Source: a virus. From it: DNA of 64,000 nt. Positions 35,915 to 44,413 of this stretch are shown here, piece by piece (position 1 is the first letter of the stretch; the number at the start of each line of letters is the position of its first letter). The notes beneath the pieces were generated by a model. That model was not told where the DNA came from. It saw only the letters and a list, made by a program, of their open reading frames with translations, and searched no databases. The translations under genes were made by a program, and so were the position numbers. The stretch is taken from positions 1-64,000 of IMG/VR virus record IMGVR_UViG_3300023184_009074. The stretch is one strand, 5' to 3'.

Positions 35915-36094
35915 ATGGATAAAATAAAAAAAGAAGAAAAAGTTTGTTATAATTGCGAATATCTTCTTGGACAAAGTGATATTTCTTTTGGTCTTAGATG
36001 TAAACACCCAGAAAACCAAAAAGAAGAAACATTGCCTATTGTTCCAAGTCCAACGCATAATTGTAAGCATTTTGAAAATAAGCTTAGAAGGTAA
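35915..36094 (+). CDS. small Cys-rich protein, tandem copy 1
   Basis: 59 aa. VCYNCEYLL, GLRCKHPEN and THNCKHFE form a four-Cys, two-His pattern, likely one zinc site. It is paralogous to the adjacent gene at 36098. TTTTTATAAT directly precedes the ATG with no Shine-Dalgarno. Function unknown. Confidence 0.65.
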   Translation: MDKIKKEEKVCYNCEYLLGQSDISFGLRCKHPENQKEETLPIVPSPTHNCKHFENKLRR

Positions 36095-36097
36095 TAG

Positions 36098-36289
36098 ATG
36101 TTTAATTTAGAAATAAAGCCAGAAGACAAAGTTTGTTATAATTGCAAATTTTTATTTTGGAGTGTTGGAATAGGCATGGGAATAAGATGTAACAATGAAA
36201 ATAATAGAAAAGGTCAAGAGTTACCGCCTATAACACATAGTAAAAGCACTTGTGATTTATTTCTGCAGAAGCGAAGGCAATTAAAATGA
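36098..36289 (+). CDS. small Cys-rich protein, tandem copy 2
   Basis: 63 aa with VCYNCKFLF, GIRCNNEN and KSTCDLF, the same Cys spacing as the preceding paralogue. It starts three bases after that gene's stop and overlaps the AAA ATPase start (ATGA), so all three are probably co-translated. A zinc-binding accessory factor for the ATPase is possible. Confidence 0.65.
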   Translation: MFNLEIKPEDKVCYNCKFLFWSVGIGMGIRCNNENNRKGQELPPITHSKSTCDLFLQKRRQLK

Positions 36290-37404
36290 CATGGTTTACT
36301 TCTATTTTGACTTTTGGTGGTATTTTTGTTGGCATATGGGCAACCATTAAATATGTTATTTTGTTTGAATTAAGAATTGATAATAATACTTTTAGAACTT
36401 TATATGAATTATCTTTAAAAGAAACTAAGTTTGTATTAGAAGAAGAATTCTTTTCTGAGAAAAGACAGCCTGTTATTTATAGGGCTTTTTGTTTTTTTAA
36501 AAATCAACCTTGGTTTTACTTAACGCATGGAGAAAGGCTTCTTCAAGCAGGATTCAATGGAAAAGATCAAATATCTTATGTAATTTGTGCAAGGTGGAAC
36601 TTTTACAAGCTTAAAATATTTTTACAATCTAATCTTCCGTGTTTACAATTAGAATACTTTGGTATTCCAATTAGAGTTGCAAATCCTTGGTTTACAGATA
36701 AAATTGGATCAATTAAAGAGGCTAATTATCCAATTCAAGCTGAATCTTTTTGGAAGGATCTAGATGAAGATATTCAGCTTGTTGTTGATGGTAATATTTC
36801 AAAAGCTAGTGCAATTTTTTATGGTGAACCTGGCAATGGCAAAAGCTCTTTAGTTAAGTACTTAGCAGTTAAATATAAGCTACCAATAGTAATTTTGACT
36901 TTTGTACCAGAATATACAAACATGGAAATCATGTATATGTTTTCGCAAATAAGCGAAAACTGCATAGTTTTACTTGAAGATTTTGATAATTATTTCGATA
37001 AAAGAAAATGTATTATTGGAGAAAGTAATAGCGGAAGTAACAATGTTGGAATTAAATTTACATTTGACTCAATATTAAATTGTTTAGATGGCGTTTATAA
37101 CAATTATAAAAAAACAGTATTCATCATGACTGTTAATGATATTGAAAAGGTTGATGTTGCTTTGAAAAATAGGCCAAGCAGATTCAAGCATTTGATGAAC
37201 TTTGATAATCCTGATTTTGAATTAAGATTTAAAATAATACCATATTGGGCAGCAGAAACTTCTGGATTAAACTTAGATCAAGTTTTCAGGATGAAAGAAT
37301 TTAAAGAGAAAGGACTTTCTTTAGGCAGTTCTTTGTTGAAAATTAAAATAGAAAAACAAATAGAAGATGCAGAAAATAAAGATTTAAATATGCCTTATAT
37401 TTAA
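36286..37404 (+). CDS. BCS1-like membrane-anchored AAA ATPase
   Basis: 372 aa. One N-terminal transmembrane helix (residues ~5-27) is followed by a ~120-residue middle region and an AAA domain: Walker A YGEPGNGKSS (near 179-188), Walker B CIVLLEDFDNYF and a sensor block MTVNDIEKVDVAL, then KNRPSRF with the arginine. This order is that of BCS1, which moves folded proteins across the mitochondrial inner membrane. Bacterial and phage relatives are little studied. A role at the host membrane is inferred. Confidence 0.82.
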   Translation: MTWFTSILTFGGIFVGIWATIKYVILFELRIDNNTFRTLYELSLKETKFVLEEEFFSEKRQPVIYRAFCFFKNQPWFYLTHGERLLQAGFNGKDQISYVICARWNFYKLKIFLQSNLPCLQLEYFGIPIRVANPWFTDKIGSIKEANYPIQAESFWKDLDEDIQLVVDGNISKASAIFYGEPGNGKSSLVKYLAVKYKLPIVILTFVPEYTNMEIMYMFSQISENCIVLLEDFDNYFDKRKCIIGESNSGSNNVGIKFTFDSILNCLDGVYNNYKKTVFIMTVNDIEKVDVALKNRPSRFKHLMNFDNPDFELRFKIIPYWAAETSGLNLDQVFRMKEFKEKGLSLGSSLLKIKIEKQIEDAENKDLNMPYI

Positions 37405-37454
37405 ATTGTGATTCCATAAAGTTAAAGCTATTTAGTTTTATTGCTTTGCGGATA

Positions 37455-37461
37455 TATAAAT
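37455..37461 (+). promoter_or_regulatory. TATAAAT box abutting a start codon
   Basis: GGATATATAAATTATGG places TATAAAT one base before the ATG at 37463; no Shine-Dalgarno is present. Confidence 0.4.
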
Positions 37462-37462
37462 T

Positions 37463-37840
37463 ATGGTAAATAACAATCAGCAAATTTGGGATTTATTAGA
37501 AAAACAAGATATTTCAAAAGTTTATATTTCTTATTCTACTAAAAGAAAAAAAGCAGAAGACCAAATAATTATTACAATTCAAGATATTACAATTGTTTGC
37601 AAGCATGCAAATCATTCTATTTTTCACGATGAGATATTTAAAGAAGATTCATTTTTAAGAATGCCTATTTTTAATAGCCATAAAGAAATTATAGGAAAAT
37701 CGGATGGGTTGTTAACATATGACAATGTTAAAAGAAAAATAACATTAAAAGGAAAGTACAATAAAAAAATTATAGAAGAATACAAAATAGAATTGGATGA
37801 AAAACATGAATGTTTTAAAGCCAACATTGACAACGATTAG
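37463..37840 (+). CDS. hypothetical protein
   Basis: 125 aa, strand-rich with an acidic C-terminus. No family recognised. Its 3' end overlaps the following membrane-protein gene by about 35 bases. Confidence 0.55.
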   Translation: MVNNNQQIWDLLEKQDISKVYISYSTKRKKAEDQIIITIQDITIVCKHANHSIFHDEIFKEDSFLRMPIFNSHKEIIGKSDGLLTYDNVKRKITLKGKYNKKIIEEYKIELDEKHECFKANIDND

Positions 37841-38069
37841 TTATTGTTTGATTGTTTATGGTATCTTTTTGATATCTTGGCCATTTCCGTTTTTATTTTT
37901 AATACCAGAAGACTTGAAATTTATAATTTTTAATTGGATTTACAATCTTGATAATGATAAAAGTAAAATGCCAGAATTACTTTTTTTATGGTTTTTTTGG
38001 CATGTTCCTTGTGGGATTTTTTATTTTTTAATTGGATGTTTAGTTAAATTTAAAAAAGATAATTTATGA
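37806..38069 (+). CDS. small membrane protein
   Basis: 87 aa from the ATG at 37806 (a second ATG at 37797 is in frame). Two hydrophobic segments (TTISYCLIVYGIFLISWPF and LFLWFFWHVPCGIFYFLIG) suggest two transmembrane helices. No family recognised; a holin-like or membrane-anchor role cannot be judged. ATGA overlap with the next gene. Confidence 0.55.
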   Translation: MNVLKPTLTTISYCLIVYGIFLISWPFPFLFLIPEDLKFIIFNWIYNLDNDKSKMPELLFLWFFWHVPCGIFYFLIGCLVKFKKDNL

Positions 38070-38593
38070 AAAATATATTTTTAATTGCTGATACACATTT
38101 TGGTGATCAAAAATTATGTGAAATGCAATTTTTTAATGGAGAAAAATATCGTCCTTGGGACAAGGCTTCTGATATGGATGAAGCTTTAGTAGGTAAGTGG
38201 AATGAAGTTGTTGGAAAAAATGATATTGTTTATCATCTTGGCGATGTCGCAGTTCAAAAAGAAAAGTTAAAGTTGTTAGGCAAATGCAATGGCGAGAAAA
38301 TTCTTATAAGAGGAAATAAAGATAATTTTGGGCTTATTAATTATGTTCCTTATTTTTCTGATATTAAAGCTATTCATGTAATTGATAAGTTTATTTTAAG
38401 TCATGTTCCTTTATTTCATGCTTGTATTAAAGATGGAAGGGTTAATGTTCATGGTCATTTACATAGACAGGAAATTAAAAATAATAAATATTTAAATGTT
38501 AGTGTTGAAAAAATAAATTACAAGCCTGTTTCTATTGATGAAATAAAAATAAAACTAGATAGAGATCAAATGTATTCTTTATTTTCATATTAA
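38066..38593 (+). CDS. calcineurin-like metallophosphoesterase
   Basis: 175 aa. Metal-binding motifs in order: IADTHFGD, YHLGDVAV, IRGNKDN, LSHVPLFH and VHGHLH. This is a YfcE/MJ0936-type phosphodiesterase, distinct from gp47. Substrate could be a cyclic nucleotide, nucleotide or signalling molecule; anti-defence cleavage of second messengers is a possibility only. Coupled by ATGA to the membrane protein gene. Confidence 0.82.
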   Translation: MKNIFLIADTHFGDQKLCEMQFFNGEKYRPWDKASDMDEALVGKWNEVVGKNDIVYHLGDVAVQKEKLKLLGKCNGEKILIRGNKDNFGLINYVPYFSDIKAIHVIDKFILSHVPLFHACIKDGRVNVHGHLHRQEIKNNKYLNVSVEKINYKPVSIDEIKIKLDRDQMYSLFSY

Positions 38594-38597
38594 TAAC

Positions 38598-38714
38598 ATG
38601 CAAATAAAAAGCATGGATGGTTTTTTAAATTTAGTTTATTTTTTATTATCGGTATGTATTTTAATTTTATGCTTTAAATGTTGGCATTATGAAATTAAAT
38701 TTAATTTCAATTAA
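38598..38714 (+). CDS. possible short membrane peptide
   Basis: 38 aa starting five bases after the phosphoesterase stop, with one hydrophobic helix (LVYFLLSVCILILCFKC). It overlaps the 3' end of the convergent gene by 48 bases and has no Shine-Dalgarno, so it may be chance. Confidence 0.25.
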   Translation: MQIKSMDGFLNLVYFLLSVCILILCFKCWHYEIKFNFN

Positions 38715-39245
38715 TCCTTCTTTATTTTTTAACTTATTAAAATTATTAATTATATCTAAAATTTTATCGCTAACTTTTATGTTTCTTATAAATTCTGAGA
38801 ATTTTATAGTTTGACCAAAAATTTCTATATTGCAATCTGAGAATTTTTCAAAATATACATTTTTAATAGAATTGTTCATAAGTTTATCGAAAATATGTAC
38901 TTCTGTAGGTAAGCCAAAATCATCAGTTATTTTTACGAGTGCAATTCTTTTATCTATTTCATCATGTATTTTTTTATGTACAATCGTATTGTTTAATCCA
39001 AAGCTATCTCTGATTAAAATAGTACCGCTTATTGCATAACCAGTCTTTACTATTGTTAAATTTCTATCTAGCTTAACTTCTACACTTTCTTTTACTTGTT
39101 TTTGAGGTTTTTGTAGAAAATTATTTTCTGCGTTTGCTACTAAAGCAGGTATTGGTTTTTCTACAGGTAAGTCTCCGTCTATGTATTCCATAAAATACCT
39201 GAAAGAAAAATATTTTTTATTATTTTGTTTAAACGAATGATTCAT
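38667..39245 (-). CDS. hypothetical protein
   Basis: 192 aa. Near the N-terminus FSFRYFMEYIDGD loosely recalls the aromatic leader motif. The body has strand-rich segments and Ile/Val-rich patches, with no recognised family. No Shine-Dalgarno; TAAATAA abuts the start region. Confidence 0.5.
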   Translation of the reverse strand: MNHSFKQNNKKYFSFRYFMEYIDGDLPVEKPIPALVANAENNFLQKPQKQVKESVEVKLDRNLTIVKTGYAISGTILIRDSFGLNNTIVHKKIHDEIDKRIALVKITDDFGLPTEVHIFDKLMNNSIKNVYFEKFSDCNIEIFGQTIKFSEFIRNIKVSDKILDIINNFNKLKNKEGLIEIKFNFIMPTFKA

Positions 39246-39248
39246 ATA

Positions 39249-39255
39249 TTATTTA
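39249..39255 (-). promoter_or_regulatory. TAAATAA box near a start codon
   Basis: On the minus strand CTAAATAATATATG leads into the ATG at 39245, three bases after the box. Confidence 0.4.
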
Positions 39256-39288
39256 GTTGCGATTATTAATATTTAAAATAAATTTTGA

Positions 39289-40002
39289 TTAATTTACATT
39301 CTGTTTGGCAGTATTTATTAATTGTTTTCTTTCTTTTTCTCTTCTTCTTTTTTCTCTTCTTTTTAAAATCTCTTTGTCTCTTTTTAATTTATAAATTTCA
39401 GGATTAAGCCATATTTCTTTTCCAATTCTATTGTATTGAAAGAAAATATAATTATCTTGTTCTCTTACTGCTCCTCTTTTCAGTTTAACTGTTATGTTGC
39501 TCATAATAGTTTGTTTTTTTTTCTTTGATTTTAAATATCTCTTTGCGTAGGTAATTCTTAGTGATTCTTTTTTTTCTTTAAGTTTTTTTTTGTTTCCAAA
39601 AAAGCACTTGTTTCCAACTTTGTGAATTACAAACAAATTTGGATTATCTGGATTTTGATCACCAAATTTCAAATTTTTTACTGGCAGATCAGAGCATCGT
39701 TTTACATATTCTTTCCTTCTTAAGTCTTGTCTTTTCCTGAATTTATCTAAAAAAACCTTGCTTCTCCATACTTCTTTGCCAGAACTTGAAATTCCTATAA
39801 AATATAGATTTTTTCTATGATCATAATCACCAATACTTTTATGTTCTTTTTTTAATTTTTTATAAAGCTCCAAGCATTTCTTAACATAAATTTTTCTTTT
39901 AATTTCTCTATTTTCGTATTGTTCTTTAGTTAACCATAGCTGCATGCCTTTTTGCATTCTTGCAAAAATTTTTCCGTCTTCTCTAACAGTTCCTCTTTTC
40001 AT
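39289..40002 (-). CDS. basic protein with four ~45-residue repeats
   Basis: 237 aa, very Lys/Arg-rich. Four degenerate repeats each run strand-strand-GKE-x-W-then helix: around GMQLWLTKEQY, SSGKEVWRSKVF, VGNKCFFGNKK and RIGKEIWLNPEIY, each followed by a basic RRK helix. The first and last begin with KRGTVRE and KRGAVRE. The layout suggests repeated small nucleic-acid-binding modules, like those flanking phage homing nucleases, but no nuclease motif is present. Confidence 0.65.
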   Translation of the reverse strand: MKRGTVREDGKIFARMQKGMQLWLTKEQYENREIKRKIYVKKCLELYKKLKKEHKSIGDYDHRKNLYFIGISSSGKEVWRSKVFLDKFRKRQDLRRKEYVKRCSDLPVKNLKFGDQNPDNPNLFVIHKVGNKCFFGNKKKLKEKKESLRITYAKRYLKSKKKKQTIMSNITVKLKRGAVREQDNYIFFQYNRIGKEIWLNPEIYKLKRDKEILKRREKRRREKERKQLINTAKQNVN

Positions 40003-40039
40003 TATATTATCTCTAATAATTGCTTCTTTTTAAAATAAC

Positions 40040-40074
40040 AAAACCCCTCTTAACATTAAATTAAAAGGGGTTTT
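40040..40074 (-). terminator. rho-independent terminator
   Basis: AAAACCCCT and AGGGGTTTT form a 9-bp stem with a 17-base AT-rich loop. It follows the methyltransferase gene (minus strand) and precedes the start of the repeat-protein gene. Confidence 0.82.
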
Positions 40075-40095
40075 AAATCAAGAATTAAATATGGT

Positions 40096-40977
40096 TTATT
40101 TTCCTAAAATATAATCAATAAAATTTAAACCAAGTTGAAATGTTGGTTTATCAAGGAATTTATAATCTCTTTTGATTTTTTCTAAAACTTGAGAATCTCT
40201 AATTGTTGATTCTAAGTCTTGGCTAACAACATTTTCTGTAATAATCTTAAATTCTGTTTTTGCAATTGTATCTCTGTATTTTCTTAAAGGGAAGAAATGC
40301 TTATTTACTTTTATTTGATTTGGTTTTTTGCCTAAAAATTCTTCTAATTCATTTTCAAGCAAAGCAATGTGAAGGAAGGCTTTATTGCATTCATTATAAA
40401 GATGACCACCATGTCTTGAAGTCCAAGGATGCATTCTTACATAAAGTTTTCCTTGAGGAGACAATACTTCTTTGATTTTATTGAAAACATCAACTTCTGA
40501 TTCATTTTCTAAATGATCAAAAACATCATACATTAAAATAATATCATAAGGGCCATTTTTTTCAACTACCGACCAATCTGTAGTAAACGATTCTGGATTT
40601 TTTTCTTTTAAGGAAGGACAGAAGGTATCTTTTATGTCATATCCTAAAGAATAAGATGCTTTGTTATCATCTGCTGCAATAGCAATGTGTCCTTCTCCAC
40701 ATCCAAAATCAAGAAATTTTTTATTTTTAATATTCTCTTCAATGTAAAGATCAAGAACACTATTTGCTCTTTCGAATTTATCTTCTTCAGAAGCTGCATC
40801 ACAAATCATTGATGGATCAACTGCTTCAGGCCAAAGAGGATTTCTTAAATCTTCCAGCGTCAAATAATATGCTGCTGAATTTTTTTGATTTGGAAGGAGA
40901 AGATTTACTTTATTGTTAATTTCTTCAATTTTATCTTGAAGAATCTTTATTTCTTTGATTAAATTTTCATTGTTCAT
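40096..40977 (-). CDS. class I SAM-dependent methyltransferase
   Basis: 293 aa. FLDFGCGEGHIAIAA is SAM motif I, LGYDIKD motif II, YDIILMYDVFDHLENES motif IV and GKLYVRMHPWTS motif V. An N-terminal coiled-coil (~35 residues) precedes the domain. Related to UbiG/Methyltransf_11 enzymes; substrate unknown. Divergent from the CTP synthase gene. Confidence 0.82.
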   Translation of the reverse strand: MNNENLIKEIKILQDKIEEINNKVNLLLPNQKNSAAYYLTLEDLRNPLWPEAVDPSMICDAASEEDKFERANSVLDLYIEENIKNKKFLDFGCGEGHIAIAADDNKASYSLGYDIKDTFCPSLKEKNPESFTTDWSVVEKNGPYDIILMYDVFDHLENESEVDVFNKIKEVLSPQGKLYVRMHPWTSRHGGHLYNECNKAFLHIALLENELEEFLGKKPNQIKVNKHFFPLRKYRDTIAKTEFKIITENVVSQDLESTIRDSQVLEKIKRDYKFLDKPTFQLGLNFIDYILGK

Positions 40978-41029
40978 AGTATTCTATAATAATTATCATT
41001 TTTATTTTTTAAAAAGAAAATTGGGAAAA

Positions 41030-42655
41030 ATGGCAAAATATTTTGTTGTTGTAGGCGGTGTCTTTAGTGGTATTGGAAAAGGAATATCTATTGCATCCAT
41101 TGGATATTTGCTTTCTTTGAGAAGTTTAAAGGTTATTCCAATAAAATTTGATCCATATTTAAATACAAATGCTGGGATTCTTGCTCCAAGAGAACATGGA
41201 GAAGTATTTCTTTGCAACGATGGCAGCGAAACAGACTTAGATTTAGGTCATTATGAAAGAATAATTGGTTGCCAAGTTTCTAAAAACAACATTTGTACCA
41301 GTGGAACTATTTATAAAGAAATTATAGAAGAACAAGAAGAAGGCAAGTATCTTGGTGAGACTGTTCAAATAATTCCTCATGTAACAAATAAAATCATTGA
41401 AAAATTAAAAAACCTAGGAAAAGACAACGATGTTGTGTTGGTTGAAATTGGTGGTACGGTAGGAGATATTGAAAGTGGCCCTTTCATGGAAGCAATTAGG
41501 CAATTTAAGCGAAAAAACCCAGACGATGTAATTGTTGCTTTGTGTGCTCCTATTTTATGGGTTCCTACAATAAAAGAATTTAAAACCAAGCCTTTGCAGC
41601 AAGCTGTGCAAACAATGCAATCTTGTGGCTTGCAACCTGAAGTTTTGTTGTGCAGAGCAGAGAAAGAAATTCCTTCTAAGATACTTGATAAAATTAGTGC
41701 TTTGACAAATGTTCCAAAAGATGCTGTATTTGAAGCACTAGATGTTAAATCAATTTATCAAGTTCCAATTGAATTTTATAATAGGCATGTAGATGATTTG
41801 ATTATTGATAAATTTCACTTGCCTAGAAATGGGTTAAGAATTCACAAATATAAAGATTTGGTTGAAAAGTATGTTAATTGCGATGATTTAACTTCTGTTA
41901 AAATAGGAATTTTAGGAAAATATGATAATTGTGATGAAGCTTATTTAAGTTTAAAAGAAGCAGTCTTCCATGCTGGTGTAGCTGCTAATGTTAAAGTTGA
42001 AATTGAATGGATATCAGCACAAGAAATTGAACAGATTAAGGATAATAAAGCTTTTTGTAAAATATTTGATTCTATTGATGGATTAATTGTGCCTGGTGGT
42101 TTTGATTCAAAAGGAATTGAGGGAAAAATAAAAGGCATTTCTTGCGTAAGAAATAAAAAAATTCCTTTTTTGGGAATATGCTTGGGATTGCAATGTGCTG
42201 TAATTGAATTTGCAAGACATGTAGGTCTTGAAACTGCTAATTCACAAGAATTTGACCCAGATACAAAATACCCTGTTGTACATTTTATAGCTGGACAAGA
42301 AAAACTAAAGAAAAAATCTTCCAACATGAGACTTGGTGCTTTTGATTGTGATATAACAAAAGATTCATTGGCATTTGATCTTTATAAAAAGAAAACAATA
42401 TCTGAAAGGCATAGACACAGATACGAAGTTAATGATTTATTAATTGATGAAAAGTTTTACAAAGAAGGCTTTAGAATTACAGGAAGATATTTAGAATCAA
42501 ATTTAGTAGAGATAATTGAAATAGACAAAGAAATTCATCCCTTTTTTATTGCAACTCAAGCACATCCTGAATTCAAAAGTAGATTAACATCGCCATCTCC
42601 TTTATTTTTAGGTTTAATAGAAGCTGCTAAAAAGAAAAAAGAAGTTAATATATAG
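41030..42655 (+). CDS. pyrG: CTP synthase
   Basis: 541 aa, the family's usual length, from the ATG at 41030 (GGGA upstream; an ATG at 40955 adds 25 residues outside the family). The synthetase domain carries GGVFSGIGKGI and EHGEVF...GSETDLDLGHYERI. The glutaminase domain carries LGICLGLQ (Cys nucleophile) and QAHPEF (His, Glu). It makes CTP from UTP, ATP and glutamine. Besides nucleotide supply, CTP feeds the IspD-like cytidylyltransferase 2 kb downstream. Confidence 0.95.
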   Translation: MAKYFVVVGGVFSGIGKGISIASIGYLLSLRSLKVIPIKFDPYLNTNAGILAPREHGEVFLCNDGSETDLDLGHYERIIGCQVSKNNICTSGTIYKEIIEEQEEGKYLGETVQIIPHVTNKIIEKLKNLGKDNDVVLVEIGGTVGDIESGPFMEAIRQFKRKNPDDVIVALCAPILWVPTIKEFKTKPLQQAVQTMQSCGLQPEVLLCRAEKEIPSKILDKISALTNVPKDAVFEALDVKSIYQVPIEFYNRHVDDLIIDKFHLPRNGLRIHKYKDLVEKYVNCDDLTSVKIGILGKYDNCDEAYLSLKEAVFHAGVAANVKVEIEWISAQEIEQIKDNKAFCKIFDSIDGLIVPGGFDSKGIEGKIKGISCVRNKKIPFLGICLGLQCAVIEFARHVGLETANSQEFDPDTKYPVVHFIAGQEKLKKKSSNMRLGAFDCDITKDSLAFDLYKKKTISERHRHRYEVNDLLIDEKFYKEGFRITGRYLESNLVEIIEIDKEIHPFFIATQAHPEFKSRLTSPSPLFLGLIEAAKKKKEVNI

Positions 42656-42658
42656 ATT

Positions 42659-43042
42659 ATGGATAATTTTAAAGAATTTATATTAAATGAAAGCAAACAA
42701 TTTTTTGCCACTCAATGTGGCGACATTTTAAATGCTATTCAAAATCTTGAAGAAGAAGCAGACTATATTGGGACAAGAAATCTTGTAAGATATAGTCAGA
42801 ATATTGCAAATAACATTAGAAATTTAATTCATTCTCATTGGAGTGATGATTTAAGTGATAATTTAAAACAATTGCAAACTATAGGAGTTGCAATATTAAA
42901 ATCAATAGAAGAATCATCTGAATTGCTAGAAACAATTAAATCTGCAAGGGCATCTTTAGAAGAACTGGTTAAAAAACTTGGCGTACCAATTAACAATGTT
43001 GGAATACCAGAAAAAGAATCCAAACCTCAAGAAGCAGAATAG
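42659..43042 (+). CDS. small protein with capsid-targeting-like N-terminus
   Basis: 127 aa beginning MDNFKEFILNESKQF; ILNE followed by Ser fits an L-x-E cleavage site. The rest is helical and acidic. It lies three bases after the CTP synthase stop. No domain recognised. Confidence 0.6.
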   Translation: MDNFKEFILNESKQFFATQCGDILNAIQNLEEEADYIGTRNLVRYSQNIANNIRNLIHSHWSDDLSDNLKQLQTIGVAILKSIEESSELLETIKSARASLEELVKKLGVPINNVGIPEKESKPQEAE

Positions 43043-43045
43043 ACA

Positions 43046-43864
43046 ATGTGTGGAATAAGTGGTTTTATTGGAACTTCTAGTAACAAGTCTTTGTCTTTTG
43101 AATTATTAAGTAATTTGTTCAATAATTTACAAATAAGAGGAACGGATGCTTCTGGTTATTATGCTTATTCAAGCAATAATCAAGTTTACTACCATAAACA
43201 AAAAGGCAAATCTTCAGAAATTATTAATTCTAAAGAATGGAAAGACTTAAAAGATTTAAGCTTTAATTTATTTTTATTACACACAAGAAGAACATCATCA
43301 AACTCAGGTTCTTCAGAAAACAATATAAACAATCATCCATTTGTAAATCAAGATAAGACCATAGCTTTGGTTCATAACGGAATTATTAACAGTAATGATT
43401 TTAAAAAATTAAAATCATTTTTAAATGTAAGTTCTGATTGCGATTCTGAAATATTATTAAGCTTTTTATTAGAAAAGAAATTTGAAAATGAAGATTATTT
43501 TTACAAAAGACTTGAAAGGTTAAATGAACTTTTGTTTTTTATTAAAAACAGTGAATATGCTTTTGTGTTTTCAGATTTACTAAAAGATAAAATTGGCTTA
43601 TGGTTAGTTAAAAATGATAAAAGACCATTGTATATTATTGATTTAAAAGAATCTTTGAATCAATATTTTTTTGTATCTACAATAGAAATTTGGCAAAATT
43701 CAATAAGTAATATTAAAAATATTAATAAACTACTTGGAAATTATAATATAATAAATATACCTGAGTTTTCTATTGTAAATTTAACTTACGAAAATTCATT
43801 TTTTAATAAAATCGGATTTCGTTTTAATAATTACGAATTTAAAGAAAAAGAATTTTTCTATTAG
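43046..43864 (+). CDS. class II glutamine amidotransferase (Ntn type)
   Basis: 272 aa. MCGISGFIG exposes the catalytic Cys after Met removal; IRGTDASGYYAY, LLHTRRTSS, NNHPFV and VHNGII are the glutamine-binding signatures of the GFAT/PurF/AsnB glutaminase domain. No synthetase partner domain is fused, so ammonia would go to another protein or the enzyme has drifted. Neighbouring sugar genes make amino-sugar formation conceivable. Confidence 0.82.
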   Translation: MCGISGFIGTSSNKSLSFELLSNLFNNLQIRGTDASGYYAYSSNNQVYYHKQKGKSSEIINSKEWKDLKDLSFNLFLLHTRRTSSNSGSSENNINNHPFVNQDKTIALVHNGIINSNDFKKLKSFLNVSSDCDSEILLSFLLEKKFENEDYFYKRLERLNELLFFIKNSEYAFVFSDLLKDKIGLWLVKNDKRPLYIIDLKESLNQYFFVSTIEIWQNSISNIKNINKLLGNYNIINIPEFSIVNLTYENSFFNKIGFRFNNYEFKEKEFFY

Positions 43865-43871
43865 GAGCAAA

Positions 43872-44405
43872 ATGAATGAAGATTGGGAAAATGATTACGA
43901 GGTTGATGATATTTTGAAAAATGAAAAAAAATCAAAAAAAGTAAATGGTAATAGTAAAGGTAAAAGAACTGAAAGATCTTTGGCGAACATCTTGAATAAA
44001 AGATTTACCAGTGGGTTTAGTCGTACAGTAGGCTCTGGAAATCGTTGGGCACAAGTAAAAAACTTACCTCAACACGCAAAGGATACTTTGACAGGCGATT
44101 TGTGCTGTCCTGAAGGATTTAAGTTTGTAATTGAATCTAAAGGTGGTTATTCAAAAGTTGATTTAAACAACATATTTGACAAGGGAAACTCTGAGCTAGA
44201 TGAGTTTATCGAGCAAGTTTCTAAAGACTCAGAAAGATGTGAAAAAAAGCCATTGTTAATATGGAAGAAAAATCATAAGCCTTGGCTTGCTTTTGTAAAG
44301 AGTCAAGATTTAGAAGGCGAGTATCAATATAAAATTATTTACAGAGATTGGGTTGTCGTCCCATTAAAAGAACTTCTTGAACTACCAGATAGTTACTTTT
44401 TTTAA
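43872..44405 (+). CDS. PD-(D/E)XK nuclease, Holliday-junction-resolvase-like
   Basis: 177 aa. KGKRTERSLANIL supplies the first Glu; GDLCCPEGFKFVIESKGG supplies Asp and ExK of a PD-(D/E)XK site. Fold and size match archaeal-type Hjc or recombination endonucleases. The N-terminus is charged and disordered. Likely acts on branched DNA during recombination and packaging. Confidence 0.7.
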   Translation: MNEDWENDYEVDDILKNEKKSKKVNGNSKGKRTERSLANILNKRFTSGFSRTVGSGNRWAQVKNLPQHAKDTLTGDLCCPEGFKFVIESKGGYSKVDLNNIFDKGNSELDEFIEQVSKDSERCEKKPLLIWKKNHKPWLAFVKSQDLEGEYQYKIIYRDWVVVPLKELLELPDSYFF

Positions 44406-44413
44406 GTATAAAA

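Noticed and set aside
35947-36129. Minus-strand 60-residue frame over the Cys-rich pair
   Set aside because: It is the antisense of two clearly paralogous plus-strand genes.
40955-41029. 25-residue upstream extension of CTP synthase
   Set aside because: It overlaps the divergent methyltransferase start, and the ATG at 41030 matches family length and has GGGA upstream.
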